Assembly (NCBI GenBank): GCA_012516125.1
Contig: JAAYXB010000033.1
Coordinates: 37,148 to 101,147, forward strand
DNA from: Bacillota bacterium
GTDB taxonomy: Bacteria; Bacillota; SHA-98; UBA4971
Reading direction: 5' to 3'
DNA length: 64,000 nucleotides
The notes under the pieces: generated by a model
Told to the model about the DNA's origin: nothing
The model's input: the letters and a program-made list of their open reading frames with translations, nothing else
Databases searched by the model: none
Made by a program: the position numbers and the translations under genes
Shown here: positions 7,545-15,355 of the stretch, one piece after another
Layout: each line of letters begins with the position of its first letter
Position numbering within the stretch: the first letter of the stretch is position 1

Positions 7545-9233
7545 ATCTTCGATAGGGACTATTCCCCTCACTTCAATACGGTCTTGGTACACCCACAACT
7601 TAATCTGTAGTCTGTCAAACAATTCCTCCCAACTCATTATCTTTTGCGGGAACCCAAGAGTCAAGCGTAAAGGGTCTCTGCTCCGAATTATGGCAAAAGC
7701 TAGCTCCTCGGTGACGGCTGCTTCCTCCGGCTGGTAAATAACGTCAAATTGTTCTGCCTCAATCGCCTCCCTCACCGCTGCCACGTTCTGTTCCAATTTG
7801 TGAATCGTGTCAATTTCTGGCGAGTACTGCTCATACCGCTGGCGGATAGCCAATTCCTGTTCTTTAAGCTCGTTCTGTTGGCGGTTATAGTCTTCGTCCG
7901 ATAATATTCCGTTGAGGTAAACGTTGGCGAGCCTGCGCTGTTTCTCCTGGATTTGAAAGAGTTGTTCGTTTATTGGCGAGAGTAAGGTTTCCAGTTCTTC
8001 CTTTCTCCGTTCCAAGGTTTCTACATATTCTTCGATGGCTGTCCTCATCTGTTCTGGGCTACGAAGGAGCTTTACAATGCGGCTTTTAACCTCTTCCGTT
8101 AACGCTTCACCGTTAAGGATAGGACTAGTACATCTTGGGCTACCGTCAAGATGGTTTTTCTTGAGCCTGCCGTTGCACTTGAAGACCAGCGTTTTTCCCG
8201 TGTTGTAATACCCGATACCGTAGGCGTGCTGGCATAACCCACAGTTAATACGTCCTGCAAGTAACGGTTTAGGATACTTTCTGTTGAATCCGCCCCTCGC
8301 TCCAACTCTCTTTTCCTGAGCCTTCTCCCACAGGAGAGGGTCAATTATAACAGGGAAGTCAACCGCGTACCACCCATCCTTGGAATTTGCCGCCTTAGCT
8401 CTTTCAACCCGCTCTTGGCTTACCGGAATGCTATCACCGCGCCAGAAGTAGTTGGTGCCTTTATAAGCGGTGTGGGTAAGGATTCTCTGAACCGTGGTTT
8501 CGCTCCACTGGGTGACCGGTTTACCCTTCTTGCCTCGGTGAACGCCGCGAAATTGAGAGGGCGTAGGAATACCAAGCTGGGTAAGTTTCTCAGCAACTCT
8601 AACCGTACCCATCGGACCGGACTTACCATCACCGTAGACGTACCAGTTATAGATGAGCCGGACTATTTTGGCTTCTTCTTCGACAATCTCCCATCGTTGC
8701 TTTTCCTTATTCCACTGGTAACCGAATAGCTCTGCGGTACCGAAGAATTTTCCTTCTTGCGCTCTCTTCTTCTTACCGGTCAGGGTTCTAAGGCGGATTA
8801 CCTCTCTTTCGTACTCTGCGAACGAGCCCTGAATATTGGAAAAGAGCCTGCCTTCCGGTGTATCCTCAAATCCACCTTGAACGAAAATAAAGCCTTCACC
8901 TTTGGTTCCGCATCGGCGCGGTTTGAGGGCTTCATCCCGAAGTGCCGAGAGGATTGCTACCGAGCGCGCAAGCCTGTCCTGCCGGTAAAGGAAGATGGCG
9001 TCGTATTCTCCAGCCTGATACTTTTCCCACAGGTTACGGAGGATAGGTCTGTCGTTAATACCAAGGGCACCGCTGTACCCATCTTCTTTGAAAACATCAG
9101 CAGGGGTAATGTGGTATCCTCTCTTTTGAGCCTCCGCCATGCAAATTTCGACTTGAGTATCGAGAGAGGTACCCTCTACCTGGTCTTCTGTGGAAACTCT
9201 TGCCAGTATCGCTGCTCGTTTCCGTAGTATCAC
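7521..9233 (-). CDS. large serine recombinase (integrase)
   Basis: A 570-residue large serine integrase: N-terminal resolvase domain with catalytic Ser14 in ARVSTEDQ and the arginine motif YRQDRLARS, then a Recombinase domain, a zinc ribbon (CGLCQHAYG ... CNGRLKKNH ... RCTSP) and a long coiled coil at about 400-460. It should integrate and excise this element. The last codons and the TGA lie in host DNA beyond the core, giving ...NPKCC. In the excised circle the same frame would read through attP for 19 other residues, ending LKAA. It overlaps the excisionase-like gene by four bases. Confidence 0.93.
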   Translation of the reverse strand: MILRKRAAILARVSTEDQVEGTSLDTQVEICMAEAQKRGYHITPADVFKEDGYSGALGINDRPILRNLWEKYQAGEYDAIFLYRQDRLARSVAILSALRDEALKPRRCGTKGEGFIFVQGGFEDTPEGRLFSNIQGSFAEYEREVIRLRTLTGKKKRAQEGKFFGTAELFGYQWNKEKQRWEIVEEEAKIVRLIYNWYVYGDGKSGPMGTVRVAEKLTQLGIPTPSQFRGVHRGKKGKPVTQWSETTVQRILTHTAYKGTNYFWRGDSIPVSQERVERAKAANSKDGWYAVDFPVIIDPLLWEKAQEKRVGARGGFNRKYPKPLLAGRINCGLCQHAYGIGYYNTGKTLVFKCNGRLKKNHLDGSPRCTSPILNGEALTEEVKSRIVKLLRSPEQMRTAIEEYVETLERRKEELETLLSPINEQLFQIQEKQRRLANVYLNGILSDEDYNRQQNELKEQELAIRQRYEQYSPEIDTIHKLEQNVAAVREAIEAEQFDVIYQPEEAAVTEELAFAIIRSRDPLRLTLGFPQKIMSWEELFDRLQIKLWVYQDRIEVRGIVPIEDIANPKCC

Positions 9234-9475
9234 AATGGGACACCTTCCTCTACAGCTTGCCCTCTAATTCTGGCTTTGTGCTGGAGCATATTGAAAATAG
9301 CCAACCCGGCGCAGTAGAGGGCAACGTCTTCCCGCCTGATGAACCAGCGGTCAATTCCATCCGGGCCTCGTCTCTTGATACCTGGCAGTTTCTTATCCCG
9401 AAGGAGATTGGCGACCGCAATGGGCGATATTCCGAGGATTTCAGCCGTTTCATTGGTAGTAAGTAGCTCGTTCAC
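9230..9475 (-). CDS. HTH excisionase-like protein (MerR/HTH_17 type)
   Basis: An 81-residue protein with a winged-helix DNA-binding pattern, LLTTNETAEILGISPIAVANLL followed by RWFIRREDVALY. Such small proteins are common partners of integrases, as recombination directionality factors or repressors. The stop overlaps the integrase start (ATGA type), so the two are translationally coupled. Its role in excision is inferred from position. Confidence 0.78.
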   Translation of the reverse strand: MNELLTTNETAEILGISPIAVANLLRDKKLPGIKRRGPDGIDRWFIRREDVALYCAGLAIFNMLQHKARIRGQAVEEGVPL

Positions 9476-9600
9476 CAGATTTCACCTCCTATGTTATTAT
9501 TATAGGATGTATGCTAGCAACTTAAAAGATGGCTTCCAAAAAATCTCACGAGTTTCGACACGCCCAGCTTAGGCAATAGCTACTCTTACCGGCTGAACAT

Positions 9601-9744
9601 TTAATGAATTACTCGTTTGCGGAACCCTCCCCCAAGTACCTCGTGAACATTTTCTATGGCTACGAAAGCGCTATCGTCAATTTCTCGGATAATAGATTTT
9701 AGTTTAGCCAATTCTAGGCGAGAAACAATGCAATAAAGAATCTC
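9601..9744 (-). pseudogene. C-terminal remnant of a YitT/DUF2179 membrane protein
   Basis: The leftward frame reads EILYCIVSRLELAKLKSII, then REIDDSAFVAIENVHEVLGG, and ends RKRVIH-stop. This is the cytoplasmic DUF2179 domain that closes YitT-family proteins. A stop codon directly precedes it and there is no start, so only about 47 residues survive. It lies between the excisionase-like gene and the antiporter and shows erosion of cargo DNA inside the element. Confidence 0.72.
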
Positions 9745-9754
9745 TTATCTTAGG

Positions 9755-11182
9755 CTACTCCAGCAGAGCTATCAGGTGCTCTTTATCTTCCTGGTAGGTC
9801 AGGATAAATAAGATATCTCCCTCCTGGATCTCCGTGTCACCCCTGGGAGGTACTATATCGTCATGTCTTACAATGGCAGTAACCAGCGTGGTCTTTGGTA
9901 GAGGGATATGCTCCAAACGCTTACCGATCAAAGAAGACCCTTTTTCCACTTCAAACTCCAACAACTCGCATTTGGTATTTTCCGTGGAGATTAACTCCAG
10001 GGAATGGGGAGAAGTCTTTTTGGTTCCAGCAAATAACTTGAGCTTGTGGGCTAAAATGTCGAGGGATGACCCCTGGATTAAGGCTGTTAGTAAAACGATG
10101 AAGAACACGACGTTAAAAAAATAGTTGCTGTGGTCGACTCCTGCAACGTAGGGGTAAGTGGCCAGTACAATGGGGACTGCGCCCCTTATACCTCCCCAAC
10201 AGAGGAATAATTTTTCCTTGAGGTTGTAATCCCAGAACAGTGTCGTTAAAAAGACCGCTGTCGGCCGTGCCACTAGCATTAGCAGCAGAGCAATAAACAC
10301 CCCCTCCTTGATAAAGGCGGGAAGTTGCGAAGGAAAGACCAGCAGCCCCAGCATTAGAAAGATAATGATGTTGCAGAAAGTGGAGGTGCCTTCTAGGAAG
10401 CGGGCTATTCCCTGCTTGTAGACGAACTTGCTGTTCCCCAGCAAATAACCAGCTATGAATACAGCGAGGAAGCCGTTGGCTTTGATTATCTCCGCTACTC
10501 CGAAGCTCAAATAGCAGAAACCGAGACTCAAAACATAGTAAAAACCACCCGATTCAAGGCGGGCCCGGTTAAAGAGATAGGGTCCAAGCTTACCGAACAA
10601 GTACCCCACACCAATTCCGGCCACAATCTGCCACATTAAGTGAGCGATAAAGGGAAAAAGGTTGAAATTTGTATTCTTCATATAGTCGAGCAGAGCTATG
10701 GTCAGGATAATGGCCATTGGATCGTTGGAGGCAGATTCGGCTTTCAGGGTGGTGGCCAGTTTGGGCTGAATGCTCTTATTGCGAAAAATAGAAAAAACTG
10801 CTGCAGCATCGGTGGAAGAAACGATGGCCCCTACCAGTAGGGAGGCCTCGAGGCTGAGCCCAACGATGTAGTGGGTGGCCAGTCCTAGAGTTACGGCGGT
10901 AATAAAGACACCTACCGTCGCCAAGGTAAAAGCTGGTTTGAAGGACGACTGTAATTCCTCTCTTTTGGTATTAAAGCCACCTTCAAAAAGGATAATAATG
11001 AGGGCTACATTGGCTATCCGCTGGGCTAGTAAAGGGTCATCAAAATATACTAGGTTAAGGCCATCGCTCCCGAAAAGCATTCCCAAGCCCAAAAAAATCA
11101 CTAAACCGGGAACGCCGAATCGAGAGATCAGTTTGGTCGAAAAAGTGGCCAGAAGTAACAAAATAGATAATAACAGGATCAA
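9755..11182 (-). CDS. K+/H+ or Na+/H+ antiporter, NhaP2/CvrA type
   Basis: A 475-residue membrane protein with about 12 hydrophobic segments and the cation:proton antiporter motifs FEGGFNT, GAIVSSTDAAAVFS and SASNDPMA. The C-terminus (residues about 395-475, GDTEIQEGDILFILT) is a TrkA-C/RCK-C ligand-binding domain, typical of NhaP2/CvrA K+/H+ antiporters that protect against cation and turgor stress. It is the only recognisable metabolic cargo in the element. The start ATG 11182 lies after an AGGAAAG site. Its A+T-rich composition matches the element rather than the host. The transported ion is inferred from family. Confidence 0.88.
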   Translation of the reverse strand: MILLLSILLLLATFSTKLISRFGVPGLVIFLGLGMLFGSDGLNLVYFDDPLLAQRIANVALIIILFEGGFNTKREELQSSFKPAFTLATVGVFITAVTLGLATHYIVGLSLEASLLVGAIVSSTDAAAVFSIFRNKSIQPKLATTLKAESASNDPMAIILTIALLDYMKNTNFNLFPFIAHLMWQIVAGIGVGYLFGKLGPYLFNRARLESGGFYYVLSLGFCYLSFGVAEIIKANGFLAVFIAGYLLGNSKFVYKQGIARFLEGTSTFCNIIIFLMLGLLVFPSQLPAFIKEGVFIALLLMLVARPTAVFLTTLFWDYNLKEKLFLCWGGIRGAVPIVLATYPYVAGVDHSNYFFNVVFFIVLLTALIQGSSLDILAHKLKLFAGTKKTSPHSLELISTENTKCELLEFEVEKGSSLIGKRLEHIPLPKTTLVTAIVRHDDIVPPRGDTEIQEGDILFILTYQEDKEHLIALLE

Positions 11183-11301
11183 CTATCTTTCCTCCCTTTC
11201 CATAAAAACCAAACTAAAACACCTAGTGTTCCAAAATACGTCTCCACACCCTTCTAATAGGGAAGAGCAGCTACACCTTTGTCAAAACGATAAACCAGCA
11301 A

Positions 11302-11808
11302 CTACTTAGCTTCTTTATCGATATAAATTGGTATTTTCAATGTGTCTAGCGCCTTGATAAAGTGAGGGTCGATAATGTTGTTAAGTTTCAAAACCTGTTT
11401 GGCATACCATTCATAATTCATTCTGAAATGCTCATTCATAAAGTACGGGTTGATAATGTCAACCAACGTATCTCCTGATTGAATGGTTATCTCCCGTACC
11501 TCTTTTAGCTCCCATACATCATTAGGTCGCTCTGAGATGTTGATACCTTCAGGTATGACTACTTCTTTAGGGAAATATTCTTCGGGTGGTATTACCTTAT
11601 ATCCGTCCTTAACGATATACCAAACACCGGTAGTTTTGTTAGTATACCGTCCAGTTTGTTCATCATAAATGTATCCTTCAACTACTTCCTGAACCTGATT
11701 ATTCTTTGCTGGCTGTGTTACCTCTTGAGGTTTTGAGAAAATTAAATATCCGCCAACAGCGACAGCAGCTATTGCCACCGGTATAACAATCTTATACCAA
11801 CTTTTCAT
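11302..11808 (-). CDS. membrane-anchored LysM-domain protein
   Basis: 168 residues: an N-terminal membrane anchor (KIVIPVAIAAVAVGGYLIF), a linker and a C-terminal LysM-like module (IQSGDTLVDIINPYF ... LKLNNIIDPHFIKALDTLKIP). LysM modules bind peptidoglycan or chitin-like glycans, so it probably faces the cell wall. ATG 11808 is chosen because GGAGG lies eight bases upstream; an earlier in-frame start at 11853 lacks one. It overlaps the RHH gene by 17 bases, suggesting co-transcription. Function in the element is unknown. Confidence 0.68.
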   Translation of the reverse strand: MKSWYKIVIPVAIAAVAVGGYLIFSKPQEVTQPAKNNQVQEVVEGYIYDEQTGRYTNKTTGVWYIVKDGYKVIPPEEYFPKEVVIPEGINISERPNDVWELKEVREITIQSGDTLVDIINPYFMNEHFRMNYEWYAKQVLKLNNIIDPHFIKALDTLKIPIYIDKEAK

Positions 11809-12004
11809 CACCGATTTCCTCCTTTGCAATCTCGCCGCTCGGGAGCAGTTCAACCTCTCTAAGGTACTTTATCGCAGCCCACCGGACAAGGGCTGCTAGA
11901 CTACGGTCGGTCATCAACGCTGCCTTCTTAACGGCTTCGTATTCGTCTTCGGTAAAGGTAACACTTACCAATTTAGTACGTGGTTCCGCTTTCCGAGGAG
12001 CCAT
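11792..12004 (-). CDS. ribbon-helix-helix DNA-binding protein
   Basis: 70 residues with the pattern KLVSVTFTEDEYEAVKKAA ... RSLAALVRWAAIKYL, that is a basic N-terminus, a short beta strand and two helices, as in CopG/Arc-type repressors. ATG 12004 follows GAGGTGGG. It likely represses element genes or supports maintenance. No toxin partner with a known fold is adjacent. Confidence 0.7.
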   Translation of the reverse strand: MAPRKAEPRTKLVSVTFTEDEYEAVKKAALMTDRSLAALVRWAAIKYLREVELLPSGEIAKEEIGDEKLV

Positions 12005-12104
12005 GCAACCCACCTCAATCAACTTGATGTATTCTGATAGAAATTATATCAAAGCCTATCACGAAAGTCAACTACGGAAAGTAAATCGAGGTGGGTTAGG
12101 CTGC

Positions 12105-12296
12105 CTAGAGATAAAGCTGATACTTTAATGTACCAGAATTCTTCCAACGGTTGTAGTGACAGACGTAATCGCTGCCGTAAGTAGCCATCGCTTTCTCTGT
12201 AGTCCATTTGGTAGAAGGGTTAACGAATCCCATCCGGCAGCGAGAAAGTTCTCTATCATAGAGAGGGCAGGACTTGCAGGTACGCACTTTCGTCAT
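12105..12296 (-). CDS. small cysteine-rich protein of unknown function
   Basis: 63 residues with CKSCPLYDRELSRC near the start and a YVCHYNRW motif near the end. Four cysteines suggest a zinc or iron-sulfur site. ATG 12296 has a clear GGAGGTGAT site. The longer frame reaching 12554 overlaps the next gene and is unlikely to be used. I do not recognise a family. Confidence 0.6.
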   Translation of the reverse strand: MTKVRTCKSCPLYDRELSRCRMGFVNPSTKWTTEKAMATYGSDYVCHYNRWKNSGTLKYQLYL

Positions 12297-12332
12297 GGTA
12301 TCACCTCCAAAGAAAGGTGGTAATTGGCACCG

Positions 12333-12387
12333 GAGTATAAAAGTATTGACGAAGGAAGTTCCGTAGGGCATAGAGTCGTATAATTGG
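12333..12387. repeat. element-internal direct repeat, copy 1
   Basis: This 55-bp segment shares the ordered blocks GTATAAAA, TTGACGAA, TCCG, GCATAGAG and TATAA with 17656-17709, in the same orientation. Both copies sit in non-coding DNA upstream of leftward genes. They may be operators, promoters or origin sites of the element. Confidence 0.65.
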
Positions 12388-12426
12388 TTTGCAAGAGAGA
12401 AAAACCAGAAGGCGCCACGCTTTTCT

Positions 12427-12771
12427 TCACGCAGCGCCTTCCTTCTTGGCTTTTTCTTGTTCAGGTTCCGTCTCCTTTTTCTCCGCTTTGCGTTTGAGGT
12501 AGTATCGCTGGATTTCCTGCTCCACCTCGGCAATCTTTTTTGAGTACCAGTCAACCCGTAACCTTTGCTCCAGCATCTTCAGTTCCGCCAACTCGTCGCC
12601 GTCCTCAAACTTCTCGCGGTAGGCTTCCTCTTGCTTGATGGCGTACTGGAGGTTAGCGCGGAAGGCATCTCTTTTCGACCGCAACGCCTGCAATTCCGGT
12701 GGAGTGTTGCCCGTTGGGATAACTAAAGGCTGCTTGGGTTCAACCGGCTCGCTCTTGGCTCTTGCTGCCAC
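12427..12771 (-). CDS. coiled-coil protein of unknown function
   Basis: 114 residues, strongly charged and helical from about residue 25 (LQALRSKRDAFRANLQYAIK ... EQRLRVDWYSKKIAEVEQ), ending in a K/E-rich tail. GTG 12771 has GGGAGGTG six bases upstream; a GTG at 12780 is too close to that site. The small coiled-coil form recalls structural or accessory proteins in phage-like islands, but nothing identifies it. Confidence 0.6.
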   Translation of the reverse strand: MAARAKSEPVEPKQPLVIPTGNTPPELQALRSKRDAFRANLQYAIKQEEAYREKFEDGDELAELKMLEQRLRVDWYSKKIAEVEQEIQRYYLKRKAEKKETEPEQEKAKKEGAA

Positions 12772-12813
12772 GGTAATCACCTCCCTTCGCTATGTAGGAG
12801 TTGCTTCAGCCGG

Positions 12814-13023
12814 TTAAGGACACTGCTTACGTCCTCTCCGGAGTGCAGAAGCCTGGCTGTGGATGCAGGAAAGGTCATAAACGAGAGAAGCTGGAGCCTC
12901 TTTTATGAGCATCTCCAGCTTCTTCGTAGCTACCACAGAGCAGGTGTTCGTGGGTAGCGTTTGTTGGTGTTCCAGACATCGGATGATGTCTCGCACTCTT
13001 TTGAGTGCTTCTCGTTTGTTCAT
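12814..13023 (-). CDS. small hypothetical protein
   Basis: 69 residues, MNKREALKRVRDIIRCLEHQ at the start, basic and mostly helical. A strong GGAGGGAGAT site precedes ATG 13023. It belongs to the run of small leftward genes in the element. No family recognised. Confidence 0.55.
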   Translation of the reverse strand: MNKREALKRVRDIIRCLEHQQTLPTNTCSVVATKKLEMLIKEAPASLVYDLSCIHSQASALRRGRKQCP

Positions 13024-13205
13024 AGTACCATCTCCCTCCTGCGTTGGAAACTTCTAACTTCTTATGGTAAAATTATAATGTACTTCCAAAGGACTTAAAA
13101 GAGGGCCACCAAAATTTTTGTCGGAAATTGTCGGCACAAAAATAAGAGGCCCTGGTGAGCCTCTCTTAACTGACAGGACTTCTTCGCATGAAAAGGTTTG
13201 CCGGC

Positions 13206-13601
13206 CTAATCAGCGATAACCGTACTTACTCGTTCCAATGCAGCGTTGACGATGGTTCTCCATAAACGAAGCCGACTAGCTACATCGTTATAAAGCTCCA
13301 AGTTTGGGGGTTGTTCTCCCAGTATCCCCAATCCAACGTCTATGAGTTCCAACTGAGCCTTCAGGTAATGAAGATAACGGTAAGTGTCTCCCAAGCGTTC
13401 TCCGCCGTCATTGCCCTTTTGGGCGGCAAACGCCATCGTTATGGCTTCCTCATCCAATTGAAACTCGAACTCATCAATCTCATTAAGGAGGACAGAAAAC
13501 ATCATGGCTTCCTCTATTGGCCGTTCCGCCTCCCACGCTTTTCCCGAAATTCGGTGCTTCCTTTCCACAGGAGTGAGGGTATCTGCAATCTCAGCGGCCA
13601 T
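13206..13601 (-). CDS. hypothetical helical protein
   Basis: 131 residues, acidic and probably all-helical (LLNEIDEFEFQLDEEAITMAF, YRYLHYLKAQLELIDVGLGI). AAAGGAGGTGAT lies just before ATG 13601. It follows the primase-helicase gene in the original order. No family recognised. Confidence 0.58.
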   Translation of the reverse strand: MAAEIADTLTPVERKHRISGKAWEAERPIEEAMMFSVLLNEIDEFEFQLDEEAITMAFAAQKGNDGGERLGDTYRYLHYLKAQLELIDVGLGILGEQPPNLELYNDVASRLRLWRTIVNAALERVSTVIAD

Positions 13602-13654
13602 CCGGTATCACCTCCTTTCCAATTCCAATGGTACCAGGCGAGCGAGGAAAAGTA

Positions 13655-13854
13655 AGATAACAAGTAGGCCCAACGGTTTGGGCAGGTGCGGGTCTAAGTT
13701 GGGGGTATTCTCGCAAGTAGCGGGAGAGAAGGAAAATCGAAAGTAGGCCCAAAGGTAGCGCCAAGGTTTGGGCCAAATTTGGGCCTTCGGGAAACAGAAA
13801 AGTAGACCCATAGGCCCAAAGGTATATATATACCTTGGGCCTTTGGGTCTACTT
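13655..13854. promoter_or_regulatory. repeat cluster ending in a 55-bp inverted repeat
   Basis: AAGTAGGCCCAA-type repeats occur near 13662 and 13742, with GTTTGGGC and TTTGGGCC echoes between. The cluster ends with arms starting AAGTAGACCCA at 13800 and finishing TGGGTCTACTT at 13854, around a central TATATATATA. The arms differ by about one mismatch and one base gap. It lies just past the natural stop of the primase-helicase gene. It could be a replication origin (iterons plus cruciform), an operator or a terminator. Confidence 0.65.
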
Positions 13855-13863
13855 TGTGCCTAC

Positions 13864-13984
13864 TCAACTTGGGTTTGGACTTACGCAGTTTCGGTTGCCC
13901 GCGGTATCTTTCTCCTGCTTTCCGACCCAGCGGTAGATTTTGGGTTTCTGCCCTTTACCGCCTTCTTCCGTTATAGGCATGTTC
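13864..13984 (-). pseudogene. detached C-terminus of the element's primase-helicase
   Basis: The leftward frame reads NMPITEEGGKGQKPKIYRW and ends PNPS-stop at 13864-13866. Deleting the insertion sequence 13985-15355 plus one TGTTC copy joins this directly, in frame, to ...YIRELQDR of the gene that starts at 17336. It encodes the last part of that protein and has no start of its own. Confidence 0.75.
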
Positions 13985-14050
13985 TCTCTAGCCCCCTAAC
14001 CCGGGTGGAGAAAGAGGCTCAATCGAGTCTATACTGGAGTAGGGGGGTTG

Positions 14051-14368
14051 ATGAGGTTGCATCGGAACAGGTATTCGGAGGAGTTCAAGGAGCAAATCGT
14101 GCGGGAGTGTCAGCAGGTCGGCAACATAGCCGTAGTGGCTCGGCGTCATGAGATCTCGGCGAAGACAGCTGCCAACTGGGTCAGGGCGGCCAAGGCGAGA
14201 GGGTCGGCAAGCCCCCTTCCGAAAGACAAGGATGCAAGGCTTAAGGAACTTGAAAGGCGTCTTAGGACCGTAAGCACAGAGAACGATAAGCTCAAGAGGC
14301 TTGTGGCGGAGAAGGAACTCGAGCTGGCAATCCTGAGGGAGTTGAGAACTCTTCCAAACCCTCGGTAG
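14051..14368 (+). CDS. IS3-family transposase OrfA
   Basis: About 105 residues with the Transposase_8 HTH pattern (YSEEFKEQIVRECQQVGNI, VVARRHEISAKTAANWV) and a C-terminal leucine zipper (LKELERRLRTVSTENDKLKR). It binds the inverted repeats. ATG 14051 follows a GGGGGG run; a TTG at 14048 is an alternative. OrfB lies in the -1 frame and stays open across the OrfA stop, so a fused OrfAB made by -1 frameshifting is likely. Confidence 0.88.
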   Translation: MRLHRNRYSEEFKEQIVRECQQVGNIAVVARRHEISAKTAANWVRAAKARGSASPLPKDKDARLKELERRLRTVSTENDKLKRLVAEKELELAILRELRTLPNPR

Positions 14369-14427
14369 CCGACAAGGTCGCGATAGCAGACAAGTGGATC
14401 GGCGCGGGATACAGGGCAAGTTTAGTT

Positions 14428-15330
14428 TTGGGCTTTGTCGGCTTGGCGGTATCTACGTACTACGAGAACGTATCCCGCGGGGAGAAGACAGAGAATGGTG
14501 CCCAGGTTAAGGTTACAGGGAAGAGACCGGTGGGCAGGCCGGTTAGGGGGTATTCGCTCACAGATACCGGTCGCAAGGTGTGTGACGCCCAGATCAAGGA
14601 GTGGCTATGCGGGCTTATCTGTGGGGACGGTTTTCCATATGGGTATCGTAAGCTTGCCGTCTGCCTGAGGGAAGATTACGGGCTTAAGATCAACCACAAG
14701 AAGGTTTACAGGCTCTGTAAGGAACTTCGCATCTTAAGGCCGCAGCGGATAGTGAAGCGAAACTATCCAAGACGCATAGCGAGGAAGGACACGGTATCCG
14801 GCCCTAACCAGCTTTGGGAGATGGACGTCAAGTATGGTTACATTGCAGGAACGGACAGCTTCTTTTTTCAGTTATCGCTCCTGGACGTGTTTGACAGGTG
14901 TGTAATCGACTATCACCTGGGGACGAGCTGTACAGCGTCCGACGCGGCAAGGGTGCTCAAGAATGGTCTTCGCAAGCGTGGGCTACGTGACGGTTTGGTC
15001 CTGCCGAAGTTAAGGACAGACAACGGACCTCAATTCATCGCCAGGCAATTCGAAGAGGTGTGCAGGGCACTCGGCATAACGCATGAGAGGATACCGGTCA
15101 AGACGCCGAACATGATCGCGCACATAGAAGCGTTTCATTCGATTCTGGAAGACGAGTGTTACACAAGACACGAGTTTGGCAGCTTTGGGGAAGCGTATGC
15201 TATCGTAGCTGAATACATACGGTACTATAACCACCGCCGCAGGCACGGAGCGATATGGTTCATGTCGCCGGAGGCGTTCCATGAAGCATTCATTCGCAAT
15301 ACTGTGCCTGCCAGAGTATGTGTCGCATAA
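14428..15330 (+). CDS. IS3-family transposase OrfB (DDE integrase core)
   Basis: 300 residues with HTH_21-like GYRKLAVCLREDYGLKIN and the rve core: catalytic Asp in WEMDVKYG, Asp in LRTDNGPQF and Glu in HIEAFHSILEDE, followed by YYNHRRRHGAI. The stated start is a TTG; the frame is open upstream (KWIGAGYRASL) into the OrfA end, so it is probably translated as the OrfAB fusion. The core looks intact, so the element may still be active. Confidence 0.9.
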   Translation: MGFVGLAVSTYYENVSRGEKTENGAQVKVTGKRPVGRPVRGYSLTDTGRKVCDAQIKEWLCGLICGDGFPYGYRKLAVCLREDYGLKINHKKVYRLCKELRILRPQRIVKRNYPRRIARKDTVSGPNQLWEMDVKYGYIAGTDSFFFQLSLLDVFDRCVIDYHLGTSCTASDAARVLKNGLRKRGLRDGLVLPKLRTDNGPQFIARQFEEVCRALGITHERIPVKTPNMIAHIEAFHSILEDECYTRHEFGSFGEAYAIVAEYIRYYNHRRRHGAIWFMSPEAFHEAFIRNTVPARVCVA

Positions 15331-15355
15331 ACTCCGGAATTAGGGGGCCAGGGGG

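Larger units (their letters stand above)
13985..15355 (+). mobile_element. IS3-family insertion sequence in the primase-helicase gene
   Basis: About 1371 bp bounded by TGTTC at 13980-13984 and 15356-15360, a 5-bp target duplication. Near the ends lie matching GCCCCCTAA blocks in opposite orientation (13991-13999 and 15340-15348). It carries orfA and orfB on the plus strand, opposite to the host element genes. Exact tips are uncertain by a few bases because the outermost bases of the two ends match poorly. Confidence 0.82.
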
